Assembly: GCA_029010575.1 (NCBI GenBank)
Contig: JAQXKS010000017.1
Location: 51,952 to 115,951 of the forward strand
Source of the DNA: Bacteroidales bacterium
GTDB taxonomy: Bacteria; Bacteroidota; Bacteroidia; Bacteroidales; UBA932
Direction of reading: 5' to 3'
Length of the DNA: 64,000 nucleotides
A model generated the notes under the pieces. That model saw only the letters and a list, made by a program, of their open reading frames with translations. It did no database searches and was not told the DNA's origin. Every line of letters begins with the position of its first letter. Within the stretch, counting starts at the first letter, position 1. Below, one piece after another: positions 50,906 to 60,091 of the stretch. The position numbers were made by a program, and so were the translations under genes.

Positions 50906-52099
50906 CTATTTTCTGTTTGTTTCTTCCAGTGTTTTCTTAATCATGCTCAGTTCTATAGTTCTGTTTACAGCGAGTATCATACCGAAAGCACTGCTCATAA
51001 TCACCAATGAGGTTCCACCCCTGCTGATCATCGGCAGTGTCTGTCCCGTCTCAATCGACAGACCGATGTTTACATATATGTGCAAAAAGGCCTGTATAGT
51101 AATCAGGAATGACAATCCCAATACCAGAATTGTCGAAAAATCCTTTTTGCACGATGATGCAATCACTATACTTCTGTAAAAGAAACAAAGATACAAAAAA
51201 ATCACTATAATACCTCCAACTAATCCGTACTCTTCCAGAATGATGGAGAAGATATAGTCGTCGTAGGCGTTGGGGAGTGTATCCCTTTTTATGCTATTGC
51301 CAGGACCTCTGCCGAAGAGACCTCCCAACTGTATTGCCTGTACCGCTTCAGATGACTGGTACTCTTTGCTTAGCCTCTCATTTCGCTCTTGTGGCGTCTC
51401 TTCTATATTTTCTGTGTTGACCACAAATCTTTCTATTCTCTTGATTGCAGTATCGAATCTGGGAAAAATTCCGAAAATCAGGTGGAGAATGATAGCCAGT
51501 CCCAGAGCACCTGCTGCGATGGGGACTGACAGAAGAAGATATCTTCTCTTGACTTTCTTGCATGTAATCAGGATGATGGCGCTGATAGCCAGAATTATCA
51601 ATGTTGCAGACACACTGCCTGTAAGGCATAGTGCGGAGACTATTCCAATAGGTCCCAGAACAGCTATGCAATACTCTTTGAATGTTTTGAGAGGCAATAT
51701 CTCCAATATTCTCGCCAGATAGAGGATGATGGAAATTTTGGCTATTTCTGACGGCTGAATGCTGATCCCGAATATTGTAAATGAACGTAATGACCTTACT
51801 GCCAGAGGTATAATGAGTAAGATGATTGAAATAACAAGAATCGGTATTGCATATCTCCTATAATATTTCAGTGGTATTCTGTAGGATAATATTGCAAAAC
51901 AGAAACCGACTATGTAAAAGAACAGCTGCTTGAGAAACAGAGTGAATGCGTTCGTCTCTTCACGGTATGCAAGGGCACTGGTAGATGAGTAAACAACTAC
52001 CACTGAGATCATTCCGAACAATATGAATATAATCCATATTATGGGATCCCCTTTGAGTGATGAGGCTAATCTGGTGACAATATTTTTCTTCTCTTTCAT
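50906..52099 (-). CDS. ftsW: Peptidoglycan glycosyltransferase FtsW
   Basis: This 397-residue SEDS protein has about ten membrane spans and the conserved GGLFGRGPGNSIKRDTLPNAYDDYIFSIILEEYG and later GQTLPMISRGGTS motifs. It polymerises lipid II at the septum together with FtsI. Its place between murD and murG is as in other dcw clusters. Confidence 0.96.
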   Translation of the reverse strand: MKEKKNIVTRLASSLKGDPIIWIIFILFGMISVVVVYSSTSALAYREETNAFTLFLKQLFFYIVGFCFAILSYRIPLKYYRRYAIPILVISIILLIIPLAVRSLRSFTIFGISIQPSEIAKISIILYLARILEILPLKTFKEYCIAVLGPIGIVSALCLTGSVSATLIILAISAIILITCKKVKRRYLLLSVPIAAGALGLAIILHLIFGIFPRFDTAIKRIERFVVNTENIEETPQERNERLSKEYQSSEAVQAIQLGGLFGRGPGNSIKRDTLPNAYDDYIFSIILEEYGLVGGIIVIFLYLCFFYRSIVIASSCKKDFSTILVLGLSFLITIQAFLHIYVNIGLSIETGQTLPMISRGGTSLVIMSSAFGMILAVNRTIELSMIKKTLEETNRK

Positions 52100-52123
52100 C
52101 TTATTTATCCGATTCGGTTCCTT

Positions 52124-53461
52124 CTACTTGAGTGCCATCACCGCCTGCTTGAATTTTCTACCTCTGTCTTCGTAATTGTCGAAGAGGTCGAAGCTGGCAC
52201 AGCATGGAGAAAGAAGAACCACATCTCCGCTGCTTGCAAGTGAGCGTGCCTTATCAACAGCCTCTTGAGCACTGAGAACATCTTCGATTATGCCAATCCT
52301 GCCTTCAAAGCTTTTGTGGAGTTTTGCCGTATGCTTAGTCATGCAAATAAGTGCTTTGACTTTAGCATCTGTCAGCGGATAGAGTGTAGAGTAGTCGTTT
52401 CCCTTGTCAGTTCCTCCCGCTATCCAGATTACTGGGCGCTCCATAGCATCGAGTGCGTACCAAGCAGAGTCTATGTTGGTCGCCTTCGAGTCGTTGATGT
52501 ATAGGACGCCTTCAAATTCTCTGACACTTTCAAGTCTGTGCTCAATACTCTTGAATGTGCTCAGACTCTCTTTTATAACCTCTTCACTTACTCCTGCACA
52601 ACGGGCTGCAAGTGCTGCTGCCATGGAGTTGTAAAGGTTGTGTTTTCCTTTGAGAGAAAGGCTTCTCAGAGGTATTTCGATGGTATTGCCCTCAAGGGTG
52701 ACATACATTGTTTCTGAATCGCACCATGCTCCTTTATCGCTCTCTCTCTGAATGCTGAACGGAATCATTGAAGCCTGTATCTCCTTCAGATGCTCAAAGC
52801 CTATGGTCTGGGGGTCATCAGCGCAATAGATAAAGTCATTCTCGGATGTCATGTTCCTCACAATGTGAAATTTCGATTTGACATAGTTCTCCATCCTGTA
52901 CTCGTATCTATCCAGATGGTCAGGGGTGATGTTGGTAAGAACCGCTACATCCGCCTTGAATTCGTACATTCCATCCAGCTGGAAACTACTCAGTTCCAGT
53001 ACATAGTAGTCGTAATTGCAAGTGGCTACTTGATAAGCGTAACTAAGTCCGATGTTTCCCCCAAGTCCCACATTGTAACCTGCATTCTTGAGTATGAAGT
53101 AGATTAGCGACGTTGTGGTGGTCTTGCCGTTGCTTCCCGTGATGCATATCTTTTTGGCATTGTCATATCTGCCCGCAAACTCTATCTCTGAGATTATAGG
53201 TATTCCTTTTTCCATTGCCGCACGCACCATCGGTGCAGTGTATGGTATTCCGGGGCTCTTTATTATCAGGTCGGCATTCAATATCTTTTCTGGGGTATGC
53301 ATACCCTCTTCATATGCAATGCCATACTTTTCAAGCATATCTTTGTATTTCTGCGTAAGGGAACCGCGGTCTGATAGAAATGTGTCGTATCCCTTTACTG
53401 AGGCAAGTATAGCTGATCCTGTTCCGCTTTCTCCTCCTCCCAATATTACTGCTCTTTCCAT
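52124..53461 (-). CDS. murD: UDP-N-acetylmuramoyl-L-alanine--D-glutamate ligase
   Basis: This 445-residue Mur ligase has GGGESGTGSAILA at the start, the ATP-binding GSNGKTTTTSLIYFIL near residue 108 and NDSKATNIDSAWYALD near residue 312. It adds D-Glu to UDP-MurNAc-L-Ala. It is 24 nt upstream of ftsW and 2 nt after mraY. Confidence 0.97.
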   Translation of the reverse strand: MERAVILGGGESGTGSAILASVKGYDTFLSDRGSLTQKYKDMLEKYGIAYEEGMHTPEKILNADLIIKSPGIPYTAPMVRAAMEKGIPIISEIEFAGRYDNAKKICITGSNGKTTTTSLIYFILKNAGYNVGLGGNIGLSYAYQVATCNYDYYVLELSSFQLDGMYEFKADVAVLTNITPDHLDRYEYRMENYVKSKFHIVRNMTSENDFIYCADDPQTIGFEHLKEIQASMIPFSIQRESDKGAWCDSETMYVTLEGNTIEIPLRSLSLKGKHNLYNSMAAALAARCAGVSEEVIKESLSTFKSIEHRLESVREFEGVLYINDSKATNIDSAWYALDAMERPVIWIAGGTDKGNDYSTLYPLTDAKVKALICMTKHTAKLHKSFEGRIGIIEDVLSAQEAVDKARSLASSGDVVLLSPCCASFDLFDNYEDRGRKFKQAVMALK

Positions 53462-53463
53462 TA

Positions 53464-54642
53464 TTATCTGATTTTGAGTGTTATTATAGATATTGCTGCC
53501 AACAGAAAACTGATGAGCCAGAATCTCATGACGATTTTGGCTTCAGGAATGGCCCTTGCCGGTCTTTTTATGACTGATTCGATTCCTTCTTTCTGATAAT
53601 GGTGGTGGAGAGGGGCCATTTTGAATATACGCCTTCCTGCTCCGTACTTCTTTTTGGTATATTTGAAATAGAATCTCTGTATGATTACCGAGAGCGATTC
53701 GGCGAAGAATATGCCGCACAATACAGGTGTCAGAAGCTCTTTCCTTATAAGTACAAGGGCTACTCCTATGATTCCTCCGAGCATCAGACTTCCTGTATCA
53801 CCCATAAAAATCTGTGCAGGGAATGAGTTGTACCACAGAAAACCCAGCAGAGCACCCACAAGTGCTGACATGAATACCGTCACTTCTCCTGAATCGGGGA
53901 TATACATTATGTTGAGGTAATCTGCCTGGACCGTATTTCCGGAGACATAAGCGAGGATTCCAATAGCTGCTCCGACTATTGCAGTTACACCTGCTGCCAG
54001 ACCATCCATTCCGTCAGTGAGGTTGGTTCCGTTGGATACAGCAGTGATGATGAAGACAATACATATTATATATATGGCTACCTGCACTATTTCCCTGACT
54101 TTTCCGCTGCCGAATGCCAGCCATCCGTAGTCAAACTCATTGTTCTTTATGAAGGGAATGGTCGTCAGTGTGCTTACGTTGTCTTCGTGGGTGCAGATGG
54201 CCACTCCCACTATCAGACCCAGAATAATCTGACCTATAATCTTGTATTTACCACTGAGCCCCTCTTTGCTTCTTTTGAATACTTTGATATAATCATCTGT
54301 AAATCCGAGAAATCCAAGCCATATAAGTGTCAGGATCAGCAGTTGAATATACATGTTGGCAAGGTTGCCGAACAATATTATAGGAATGAGTATTGAGAGG
54401 ATTATCAATATTCCTCCCATGGTAGGGGTTCCTTTCTTTGCCAATTGTCCTTCGAGACCCAGGTCGCGGATCTCTTCTCCTATCTGTTTCTTCTGAAGGA
54501 GTCTTATCAGAGGTCTGCCCATAAGGATCGAGATTGCTATTGCAGTGAGTGCGGCAAGGATGGATCTTACCGAGATGAATTTCATGAGGTATGATCCTGG
54601 AAAGTCGAGATTTTTAAGCTGTTCAAATAGGTAGTATATCAT
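53464..54642 (-). CDS. mraY: Phospho-N-acetylmuramoyl-pentapeptide transferase
   Basis: This 392-residue membrane protein has about ten spans, the conserved GLEGQLAKKGTPTMGGI near the N-terminus, DDYIKVFKRSKEGLSGKYK and NGTNLTDGMDGLA with the Mg-binding Asp residues, and a late PLHHHYQKEG. It transfers phospho-MurNAc-pentapeptide to undecaprenyl phosphate, producing lipid I. Confidence 0.97.
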   Translation of the reverse strand: MIYYLFEQLKNLDFPGSYLMKFISVRSILAALTAIAISILMGRPLIRLLQKKQIGEEIRDLGLEGQLAKKGTPTMGGILIILSILIPIILFGNLANMYIQLLILTLIWLGFLGFTDDYIKVFKRSKEGLSGKYKIIGQIILGLIVGVAICTHEDNVSTLTTIPFIKNNEFDYGWLAFGSGKVREIVQVAIYIICIVFIITAVSNGTNLTDGMDGLAAGVTAIVGAAIGILAYVSGNTVQADYLNIMYIPDSGEVTVFMSALVGALLGFLWYNSFPAQIFMGDTGSLMLGGIIGVALVLIRKELLTPVLCGIFFAESLSVIIQRFYFKYTKKKYGAGRRIFKMAPLHHHYQKEGIESVIKRPARAIPEAKIVMRFWLISFLLAAISIITLKIR

Positions 54643-54658
54643 GATTGACTTACATTAT

Positions 54659-56128
54659 TCATTTAAGTTCGGAAAGGGCGTTGCAGGCCTGCTCCTTATC
54701 ATCGAAATGTGTCTTTACTCCGTTTATTATCTGATAGTCTTCATGTCCTTTGCCTGCCAACAGAATAATGCCTCCTTTTGGGGCTGTCTTAATTGCTGTC
54801 CTGATGGCTTCTGCACGGTCAGTTATAGATAATGTAATGCTTTTCTTATCTTGGGGTATACCCTTTTCGACATCGTTGATGATGGCTACTGGGTCTTCAC
54901 TGCGGGGATTGTCAGAGGTAATTATTATTCTGTCAGCATAGCGGGCAACTGCTTCTGCCATTTCAGGCCGCTTTGTCCGGTCTCTGTCTCCTCCGCATCC
55001 GAACAGGGCTGTCAAGGGAGATGATGGTGATACCTCCTTTAATGTTCTCATGACATTTTCGAGAGCGTCCGGTGTGTGTGCATAATCCACCACCACAGTT
55101 AGCGAATCTCCTCCACGAAGTATTTCCATTCTGCCGGATACTGGCTCCAAGAGGGAGATCTCTTTTAGCACTTCATCTTTGTTTGCACCTAAAAGTAATG
55201 CTGTTCCGTAGACAGCAGCAATATTGTATGCGTTGTGACGACCTATGAACCTTGTCCATACTTCGTCAGTGTTTATTCTCAAGAGTGAGCCTTCCAGACT
55301 CTTTTCGATGATGTTTGCCTTGAAATCCACCAGATGGTTAAGTCCGTACTCCATGACTTTTGCTTTGGTGTTCTGTACCATAATCTTTCCGTTCCTATCA
55401 TCCGCATTTATAAGTGCGAATGCAGATGAAGGGAGGGTATCGAACAGAATCTTCTTACAACGGATGTATTCGCTAAATGTCTTGTGGTAATCAAGATGGT
55501 CATGGGTAAGGTTGGTGAAAATAGCTCCTGTAAAATCAAGCCCGCGCACTCTTCCCTGTTCGAGGGCGTGTGAGCTTACCTCCATGAAACAATATTGGCA
55601 ACCTGTATCTGCCATTCTCCTCATCAGACGTCTAAGTGTTATAGGGTCTGCTGTAGTGTTGGATGTGGGAAATTTTTCTTCTCCCACATAGTTTGCAATG
55701 GTGGATAGGAGACCGCATCTGTAGCCTAACTTAGAAAAAAGGCGATACAGAAGTGTGGCGATGGTTGTCTTTCCATTGGTTCCGGTGACACCTACCACGG
55801 TTATCTCCCTGTCAGGGTGCCGAAAGAAATTTGCACTGACTTGAATTGAGGCCTCCCATGAAGATTCTACTTTTAATGGGACAGCCTTGCCATCTGTGAT
55901 TCTTTTCGTGTAGGCATCATCCGAATAGAGTACTGCCACTGCACCTTTTTCTATGGCGCTTTCTATGAATTTGTGACCATCTACAGTATGGCCGTTTATT
56001 GCAATGAACAGTGACCCGGTCGATACACTCCTTGAATCGGAGGTAATGTCGGTTATCTGTGTATCGAGGAACTCCGGACATATCTGCTCCAGAAGTTCTA
56101 ACTCTGTTGTTATATCTTTTAATAGCAT
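54659..56128 (-). CDS. murE: UDP-MurNAc-L-alanyl-D-glutamate--2,6-diaminopimelate ligase
   Basis: This 489-residue Mur ligase has the ATP site GVTGTNGKTTIATLL near residue 113 and DYAHTPDALENVM near residue 350. The specificity motif is DNPRSEDP, which marks meso-diaminopimelate as the added residue rather than lysine. It is 1 nt after ftsI and 16 nt upstream of mraY. There is no murF between it and mraY, although murF sits there in many other bacteria. Confidence 0.97.
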   Translation of the reverse strand: MLLKDITTELELLEQICPEFLDTQITDITSDSRSVSTGSLFIAINGHTVDGHKFIESAIEKGAVAVLYSDDAYTKRITDGKAVPLKVESSWEASIQVSANFFRHPDREITVVGVTGTNGKTTIATLLYRLFSKLGYRCGLLSTIANYVGEEKFPTSNTTADPITLRRLMRRMADTGCQYCFMEVSSHALEQGRVRGLDFTGAIFTNLTHDHLDYHKTFSEYIRCKKILFDTLPSSAFALINADDRNGKIMVQNTKAKVMEYGLNHLVDFKANIIEKSLEGSLLRINTDEVWTRFIGRHNAYNIAAVYGTALLLGANKDEVLKEISLLEPVSGRMEILRGGDSLTVVVDYAHTPDALENVMRTLKEVSPSSPLTALFGCGGDRDRTKRPEMAEAVARYADRIIITSDNPRSEDPVAIINDVEKGIPQDKKSITLSITDRAEAIRTAIKTAPKGGIILLAGKGHEDYQIINGVKTHFDDKEQACNALSELK

Positions 56129-56129
56129 A

Positions 56130-58244
56130 CTATTTCAAATATATAGTGATGTTGCTGTTTTTCGTTAACTGTGTTCCTGCCGGAGGGTTCTGGCTGTAAA
56201 CCTTGCCATGTCCATGGAATGTAACTCTGTAGCCTTCATTCTCCAGAAGGTATAGGGCATCTTTGAGTCCCATTGATGTGACATCCGGCATCATATTTTT
56301 CTCGATTATTATAGGTTCTGTAGTGGTGGAGAGCGAGTCAGATGTGTATTTGCACCATCCTGAATGGCTCTTTTTCAGTGTTTTGTGCAGTAGTGATGAG
56401 CAAGCGAAATCTATTCCTTCAGCTTTTCCTGAGTTTATTATCGGCATGATCTTCTTATTTGACTCGCACTCTCTAACTGATGTGCTGTTCCATTCGGGGT
56501 TGACTGCATATATTTTGTCTGCAATTCTCTTGAAGATGGGGGCAGCCCACGAACCTCCGTAAAAGTTTGCCTTGGTGAGTCCGGAGTAAAGTACTACGAT
56601 GCAAGAGTATTTGGGATCATCTGCAGGGAAATAACCTGCAAATGATGCCTGATGCTTCCTGTATCCATTCGGGTCTTCGTATCTCCCGTTGATAGACACA
56701 CGTGCGGTTCCTGTCTTGCCGGCTATCTGGTATCTGGCGTCCTTGCAGACTGTTCCCGTTCCGTTATTTACGACTCCTATCATGGCTGTCTTAGCCTTTT
56801 TGATTGTTTCACGCGAACAGATGGATCCGCTTACGGTCTGAGGTTTGAACTCCTGTACCACTCTTCCATCCTTTTCAAAGCTCTCGATGAAATGTGGTTT
56901 AACCATCTTTCCGTTGTTGGCTATTGCATTGTAGAATGTGAGTGTATGCAGGGGTGTGAGTGTAACTCCATATCCGTATCCAAGGGTGGCAAGTGTTGTG
57001 CCTGACCATGATTTGTCGTCAGGAGAGATTATAGATGCAATCCCTTCTCCCTCGACGTCAAGGTCGAGTCTTTCGACGAGCTTCATGTTGTGAAGGCGCG
57101 ATACATAGATGTCAGGAGAGGATTCGTATGCTCCGGTAACGAGTTTGGCAAAGGCGATGTTGGATGACTTCTCGAATGCTGTCTGGAGTGTAAGCATTCC
57201 GTATCCTCCGCGATGCGTGTCTGATATTTTGGCCCCTTTGTATTCCCATACTCCGTTCCCGGCATCTACGGGGGTGTCCAGGTCTGCCTTATTGTCCTCG
57301 ATCAGAGAAATGAGTGAAGCCAACTTGAGTGTCGAGCCCGGTTCTGTCGGGTGTGAGAATGCAAAGTTGTATGATTCGTCGAATGTGCCGTCTCTTTTCT
57401 TGAAAAGGTTGGATATACCTCTGATGGCACCTGTACTGACATCCATCACTATCACTGTTCCTCCTTCGAAGATGTCGCTCTGTGCCAGCTGATATCTGAG
57501 TTCTCTTTCACAAGCCTCCTGTATGTAGACATCCAGAGTGGTTCTGATATCCATTCCGTCTATCGGCTCTTTTGATGGTTCTCCGTTGGCAACTATCCAA
57601 TTGTCACCTACGGTTCTTTTGGTGGTACAGAAACCGCCTTCGCCCTTAAGTATCTTGTCGTAAGTGTGTTCTATACCTGTTCCTTCACCTATAGAATTGA
57701 TATTGCCTATAGTGCGGCTTGCCAGAGAACCGTAGGGATTCTTTCTGATGCTGTTCTCTATGGTAATGAGTCCCCCTTTGAACTTTCCAAGTCTGAATAC
57801 AGGGGCTTTCTTTATCTGCTGGAGCTCGCTATAGTTGATATTACGGTTTCCGAGTTTGAAATATCTCTCGTTTTTCTTTTTTGCCGTTATCAGGATTTTT
57901 TTGTACTCGGCTTGACTCTTGTCTTTGTAAATATCGCTCAGGCAACGTGCTATCGAATCTACTTTTTTCTTAAATAATGAGTCTGGAACTAATGTACTGT
58001 CCCACCTTAAAGTGTAGGTCGGGATGGTGACAAGCATCAACTTACCATCGTGAGACAATATTGAGCCTCGGACTGCCGGAAGCTCTTTTCTCTTGAATAT
58101 GTCATCAGTGGAGATGCGGTCTTTGTCAAGGTACTGAAGATATGCTATTCTGAAGACAGCCACTATTGCAAGGAAGAGAAACAGTACGAAGATGTACCTG
58201 AACTTCTCAAGCATTGTCATATTGGAAAACTTGTCGAAAAACAT
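56130..58244 (-). CDS. ftsI: Peptidoglycan transpeptidase FtsI (class B PBP with PASTA domain)
   Basis: This 704-residue protein has an N-terminal membrane span (YIFVLFLFLAIVAVFRIAYLQ), a PBP dimerisation domain, and a transpeptidase domain with STLK (in EPGSTLKLASL), SSN (in EKSSNIAFAK) and KTG (in AGKTGTARVS) motifs. One C-terminal PASTA domain follows (MPDVTSMGLKDALYLLENEGY). It cross-links septal peptidoglycan and is the main beta-lactam target in division. An AGGAGG site lies 8 nt upstream inside the end of ftsL. Confidence 0.96.
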   Translation of the reverse strand: MFFDKFSNMTMLEKFRYIFVLFLFLAIVAVFRIAYLQYLDKDRISTDDIFKRKELPAVRGSILSHDGKLMLVTIPTYTLRWDSTLVPDSLFKKKVDSIARCLSDIYKDKSQAEYKKILITAKKKNERYFKLGNRNINYSELQQIKKAPVFRLGKFKGGLITIENSIRKNPYGSLASRTIGNINSIGEGTGIEHTYDKILKGEGGFCTTKRTVGDNWIVANGEPSKEPIDGMDIRTTLDVYIQEACERELRYQLAQSDIFEGGTVIVMDVSTGAIRGISNLFKKRDGTFDESYNFAFSHPTEPGSTLKLASLISLIEDNKADLDTPVDAGNGVWEYKGAKISDTHRGGYGMLTLQTAFEKSSNIAFAKLVTGAYESSPDIYVSRLHNMKLVERLDLDVEGEGIASIISPDDKSWSGTTLATLGYGYGVTLTPLHTLTFYNAIANNGKMVKPHFIESFEKDGRVVQEFKPQTVSGSICSRETIKKAKTAMIGVVNNGTGTVCKDARYQIAGKTGTARVSINGRYEDPNGYRKHQASFAGYFPADDPKYSCIVVLYSGLTKANFYGGSWAAPIFKRIADKIYAVNPEWNSTSVRECESNKKIMPIINSGKAEGIDFACSSLLHKTLKKSHSGWCKYTSDSLSTTTEPIIIEKNMMPDVTSMGLKDALYLLENEGYRVTFHGHGKVYSQNPPAGTQLTKNSNITIYLK

Positions 58245-58249
58245 GGTAT

Positions 58250-58582
58250 CTACCTCCTTTTAAGTTTGACTATGACAGGAGGCTCGTCAGGTGGAACGAG
58301 AGTGGAGCCTATTTCATTGAGGTTTTTCTCAATCTCGACTCTCTGGCTGCTGTAAAGCAGGTTGCTATATTTGCCGAGGTATTCTGACCTGAGTGTCCTA
58401 ATTGTTTTTTCGTTGTCAGAGATTTGCGTCTGTATATTTCTCATGCTGTAGTGGAATGAAATATACAGGACTACGAGAAAGAAGACATAGAAGATGAATT
58501 TCCAGTATTTGATAAGGTTCCCCTTGTCGGAGAGGAATTCTCCTCCGATGTAGAATGAAAGTGATCTTCGTTTGGCTGACAT
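58250..58582 (-). CDS. ftsL: FtsL-like divisome protein
   Basis: This 110-residue protein has one membrane span (KFIFYVFFLVVLYISFHY, about residues 28-45) and a periplasmic coiled-coil-like helix (NIQTQISDNEKTIRTLRSEYLGKYSNL). Sequence similarity to FtsL is low, as usual for this family; identity rests on size, topology and position between rsmH and ftsI. A GGAGG site lies 7 nt upstream of the ATG. Confidence 0.8.
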   Translation of the reverse strand: MSAKRRSLSFYIGGEFLSDKGNLIKYWKFIFYVFFLVVLYISFHYSMRNIQTQISDNEKTIRTLRSEYLGKYSNLLYSSQRVEIEKNLNEIGSTLVPPDEPPVIVKLKRR

Positions 58583-58600
58583 ATTTATTCCTCCACTGTA

Positions 58601-59503
58601 TTAGAGTTTTCTGGCTATACGGAGTTTTGCACTCCTTGCTCTGGTATTCATTGAAATCTCCTGCTCATCTGGTAGTATCGGTTTTCTGTTTACAAGCTCG
58701 AAAGGAGAATCTTTCCTACCGTAGATGTCCGATTCACTTTTTCCATCTGCATTTCCGCTTTTAAAAAAATTCTTGACGATTCTGTCTTCGAGTGAGTGGT
58801 ATGTTATTATGCTCATAATGCCACCTTTTGCCAGAGTCTTGCATGCTCCTTTGAGGAACATTTCCAGAGTTCTCATCTCACCGTTTACCTCAATACGGAG
58901 GGCTTGGTATAGCTTCGCCAGGAATTTGTGCTCTGCATTGGCTGGCAGAAATTTCTCTACGGCATTGTTAAGGTCGGTAGTGGTGATAATCTTTCGGCTC
59001 TGCCTTACAGAGCATATCTGTACGGCTATTGCGCGACTTTTTTCTATTTCTCCATATTCCTTGAAGATATGGGTCAGCTCTTCTACGGGATAATTATTTA
59101 ATATTTCTGCCGCACCAATGCCTCCAGTATTGTTCATACGCATGTCGAGCGGGGCTTCGAATCTGAATGAAAAGCCTCTTTCAGGGGTGTCGAACTGGTG
59201 TGACGAAACCCCAAGATCAGCGAGGATTCCATCAACCTTTTCAATTTTATGATATCTAATGAAATTGGCTATGAATCTGAAATTGTTGTGGACTGTTATG
59301 ATTCTGCTGTCTTTCGGCGCGTTTTCTATTGCATCACTATCCTGGTCGAAAACCACCAGTTTGGAAGAGGGACCCATTCTCGAGAGAATTTCACGAGTGT
59401 GTCCACCTCCCCCCAGAGTAGCATCTACATAGATACCTCCATCTTTTATTTCGAGTGCATCGACACTCTCTCTAAGCAGCACAGGGATGTGATATTCTGA
59501 CAT
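58601..59503 (-). CDS. rsmH: 16S rRNA (cytosine-1402 N4) methyltransferase
   Basis: This 300-residue protein has HIPVLLRESVDAL at the start, VDATLGGGGHTREIL as the AdoMet site near residue 27-41 and ADLGVSSHQFDTPERGFSFR near residue 95. It N4-methylates C1402 in the decoding centre. Second gene of the dcw cluster, 14 nt after mraZ. Confidence 0.97.
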   Translation of the reverse strand: MSEYHIPVLLRESVDALEIKDGGIYVDATLGGGGHTREILSRMGPSSKLVVFDQDSDAIENAPKDSRIITVHNNFRFIANFIRYHKIEKVDGILADLGVSSHQFDTPERGFSFRFEAPLDMRMNNTGGIGAAEILNNYPVEELTHIFKEYGEIEKSRAIAVQICSVRQSRKIITTTDLNNAVEKFLPANAEHKFLAKLYQALRIEVNGEMRTLEMFLKGACKTLAKGGIMSIITYHSLEDRIVKNFFKSGNADGKSESDIYGRKDSPFELVNRKPILPDEQEISMNTRARSAKLRIARKL

Positions 59504-59517
59504 ATTCAGGATTCAAT

Positions 59518-59967
59518 TTATCTGTTACCAAAAATTTCGCTTGCCAATGTAGTATAGTCTCCGTTGAGGAGATTCTCTGCTTCCCATCTCTCTTTAGCCC
59601 AAAGTTCCACTTTGTGGTCGCATCCTATGAAGAGAACTTCTTTGTTTACTCCGATTTCTTCCAGCATCTGCCCCGGAATGTTGATTCTTCCGAATTTAGC
59701 ATCAGGCTCAACTACTGCCCTGCCATTCATATAACACCTCCAAAAGAGGGAATGTTTGGGGTTGAAGAAGTTTAGTGAGTTGCGGATTTTATCGGATTCT
59801 TCGCTCCAGAGTTCGTAAGTGAAGAGGTTCAGACATGGTGCAAAGAGGTCCTTCTTAACTACGAGTCTGCAATCTCCTCCTTCCAGCAAGTTCTTGAAAC
59901 TCACGGGAAAGACTAGTCTGCCTCTGTCATCAATCCTGGCGCTATATGTACCGATAAATTTTATCAT
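59518..59967 (-). CDS. mraZ: Transcriptional regulator MraZ
   Basis: This 149-residue protein consists of two SpoVT-AbrB-type domains, with DDRGRLVFPVSFKNLL in the first and EPDAKFGRINIPGQMLEEIG in the second. MraZ forms rings and binds repeats in its own promoter to control the dcw cluster. The region upstream (59968-60050) is very A/T-rich. I did not find an obvious set of tandem GTG(G/T)-type MraZ boxes. Confidence 0.95.
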   Translation of the reverse strand: MIKFIGTYSARIDDRGRLVFPVSFKNLLEGGDCRLVVKKDLFAPCLNLFTYELWSEESDKIRNSLNFFNPKHSLFWRCYMNGRAVVEPDAKFGRINIPGQMLEEIGVNKEVLFIGCDHKVELWAKERWEAENLLNGDYTTLASEIFGNR

Positions 59968-59990
59968 TGGGCTTTTCTTTCTATTTCCTG

Positions 59991-59998
59991 CAAAATTA
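59991..59998 (-). promoter_or_regulatory. -7 box of the dcw cluster
   Basis: Minus strand TAATTTTG matches TAnnTTTG and lies 23 nt upstream of the mraZ ATG. It is the likely promoter for the 16.5-kb mraZ-to-gltX run. No -33 TTTG is evident. Confidence 0.55.
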
Positions 59999-60050
59999 AC
60001 AAATATTTACATTTTTTTACATTTTTTTCCACTTTGCATTGCAATTTTTA

Positions 60051-60058
60051 TATTTTTG
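60051..60058 (+). promoter_or_regulatory. -7 box of the M23 peptidase gene
   Basis: TATTTTTG matches TAnnTTTG, 33 nt upstream of the ATG at 60092, and is divergent from the mraZ promoter. Confidence 0.5.
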
Positions 60059-60091
60059 TAACCGGATTTGTTTACAAAAATATTTTTTTTG

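Noticed and set aside
59968..60050. MraZ operator repeats upstream of mraZ
   Set aside because: The sequence is A/T-rich with ACATTTTTTT repeats, but I found no tandem boxes of the MraZ type spaced at 10 nt, so I do not call an operator.
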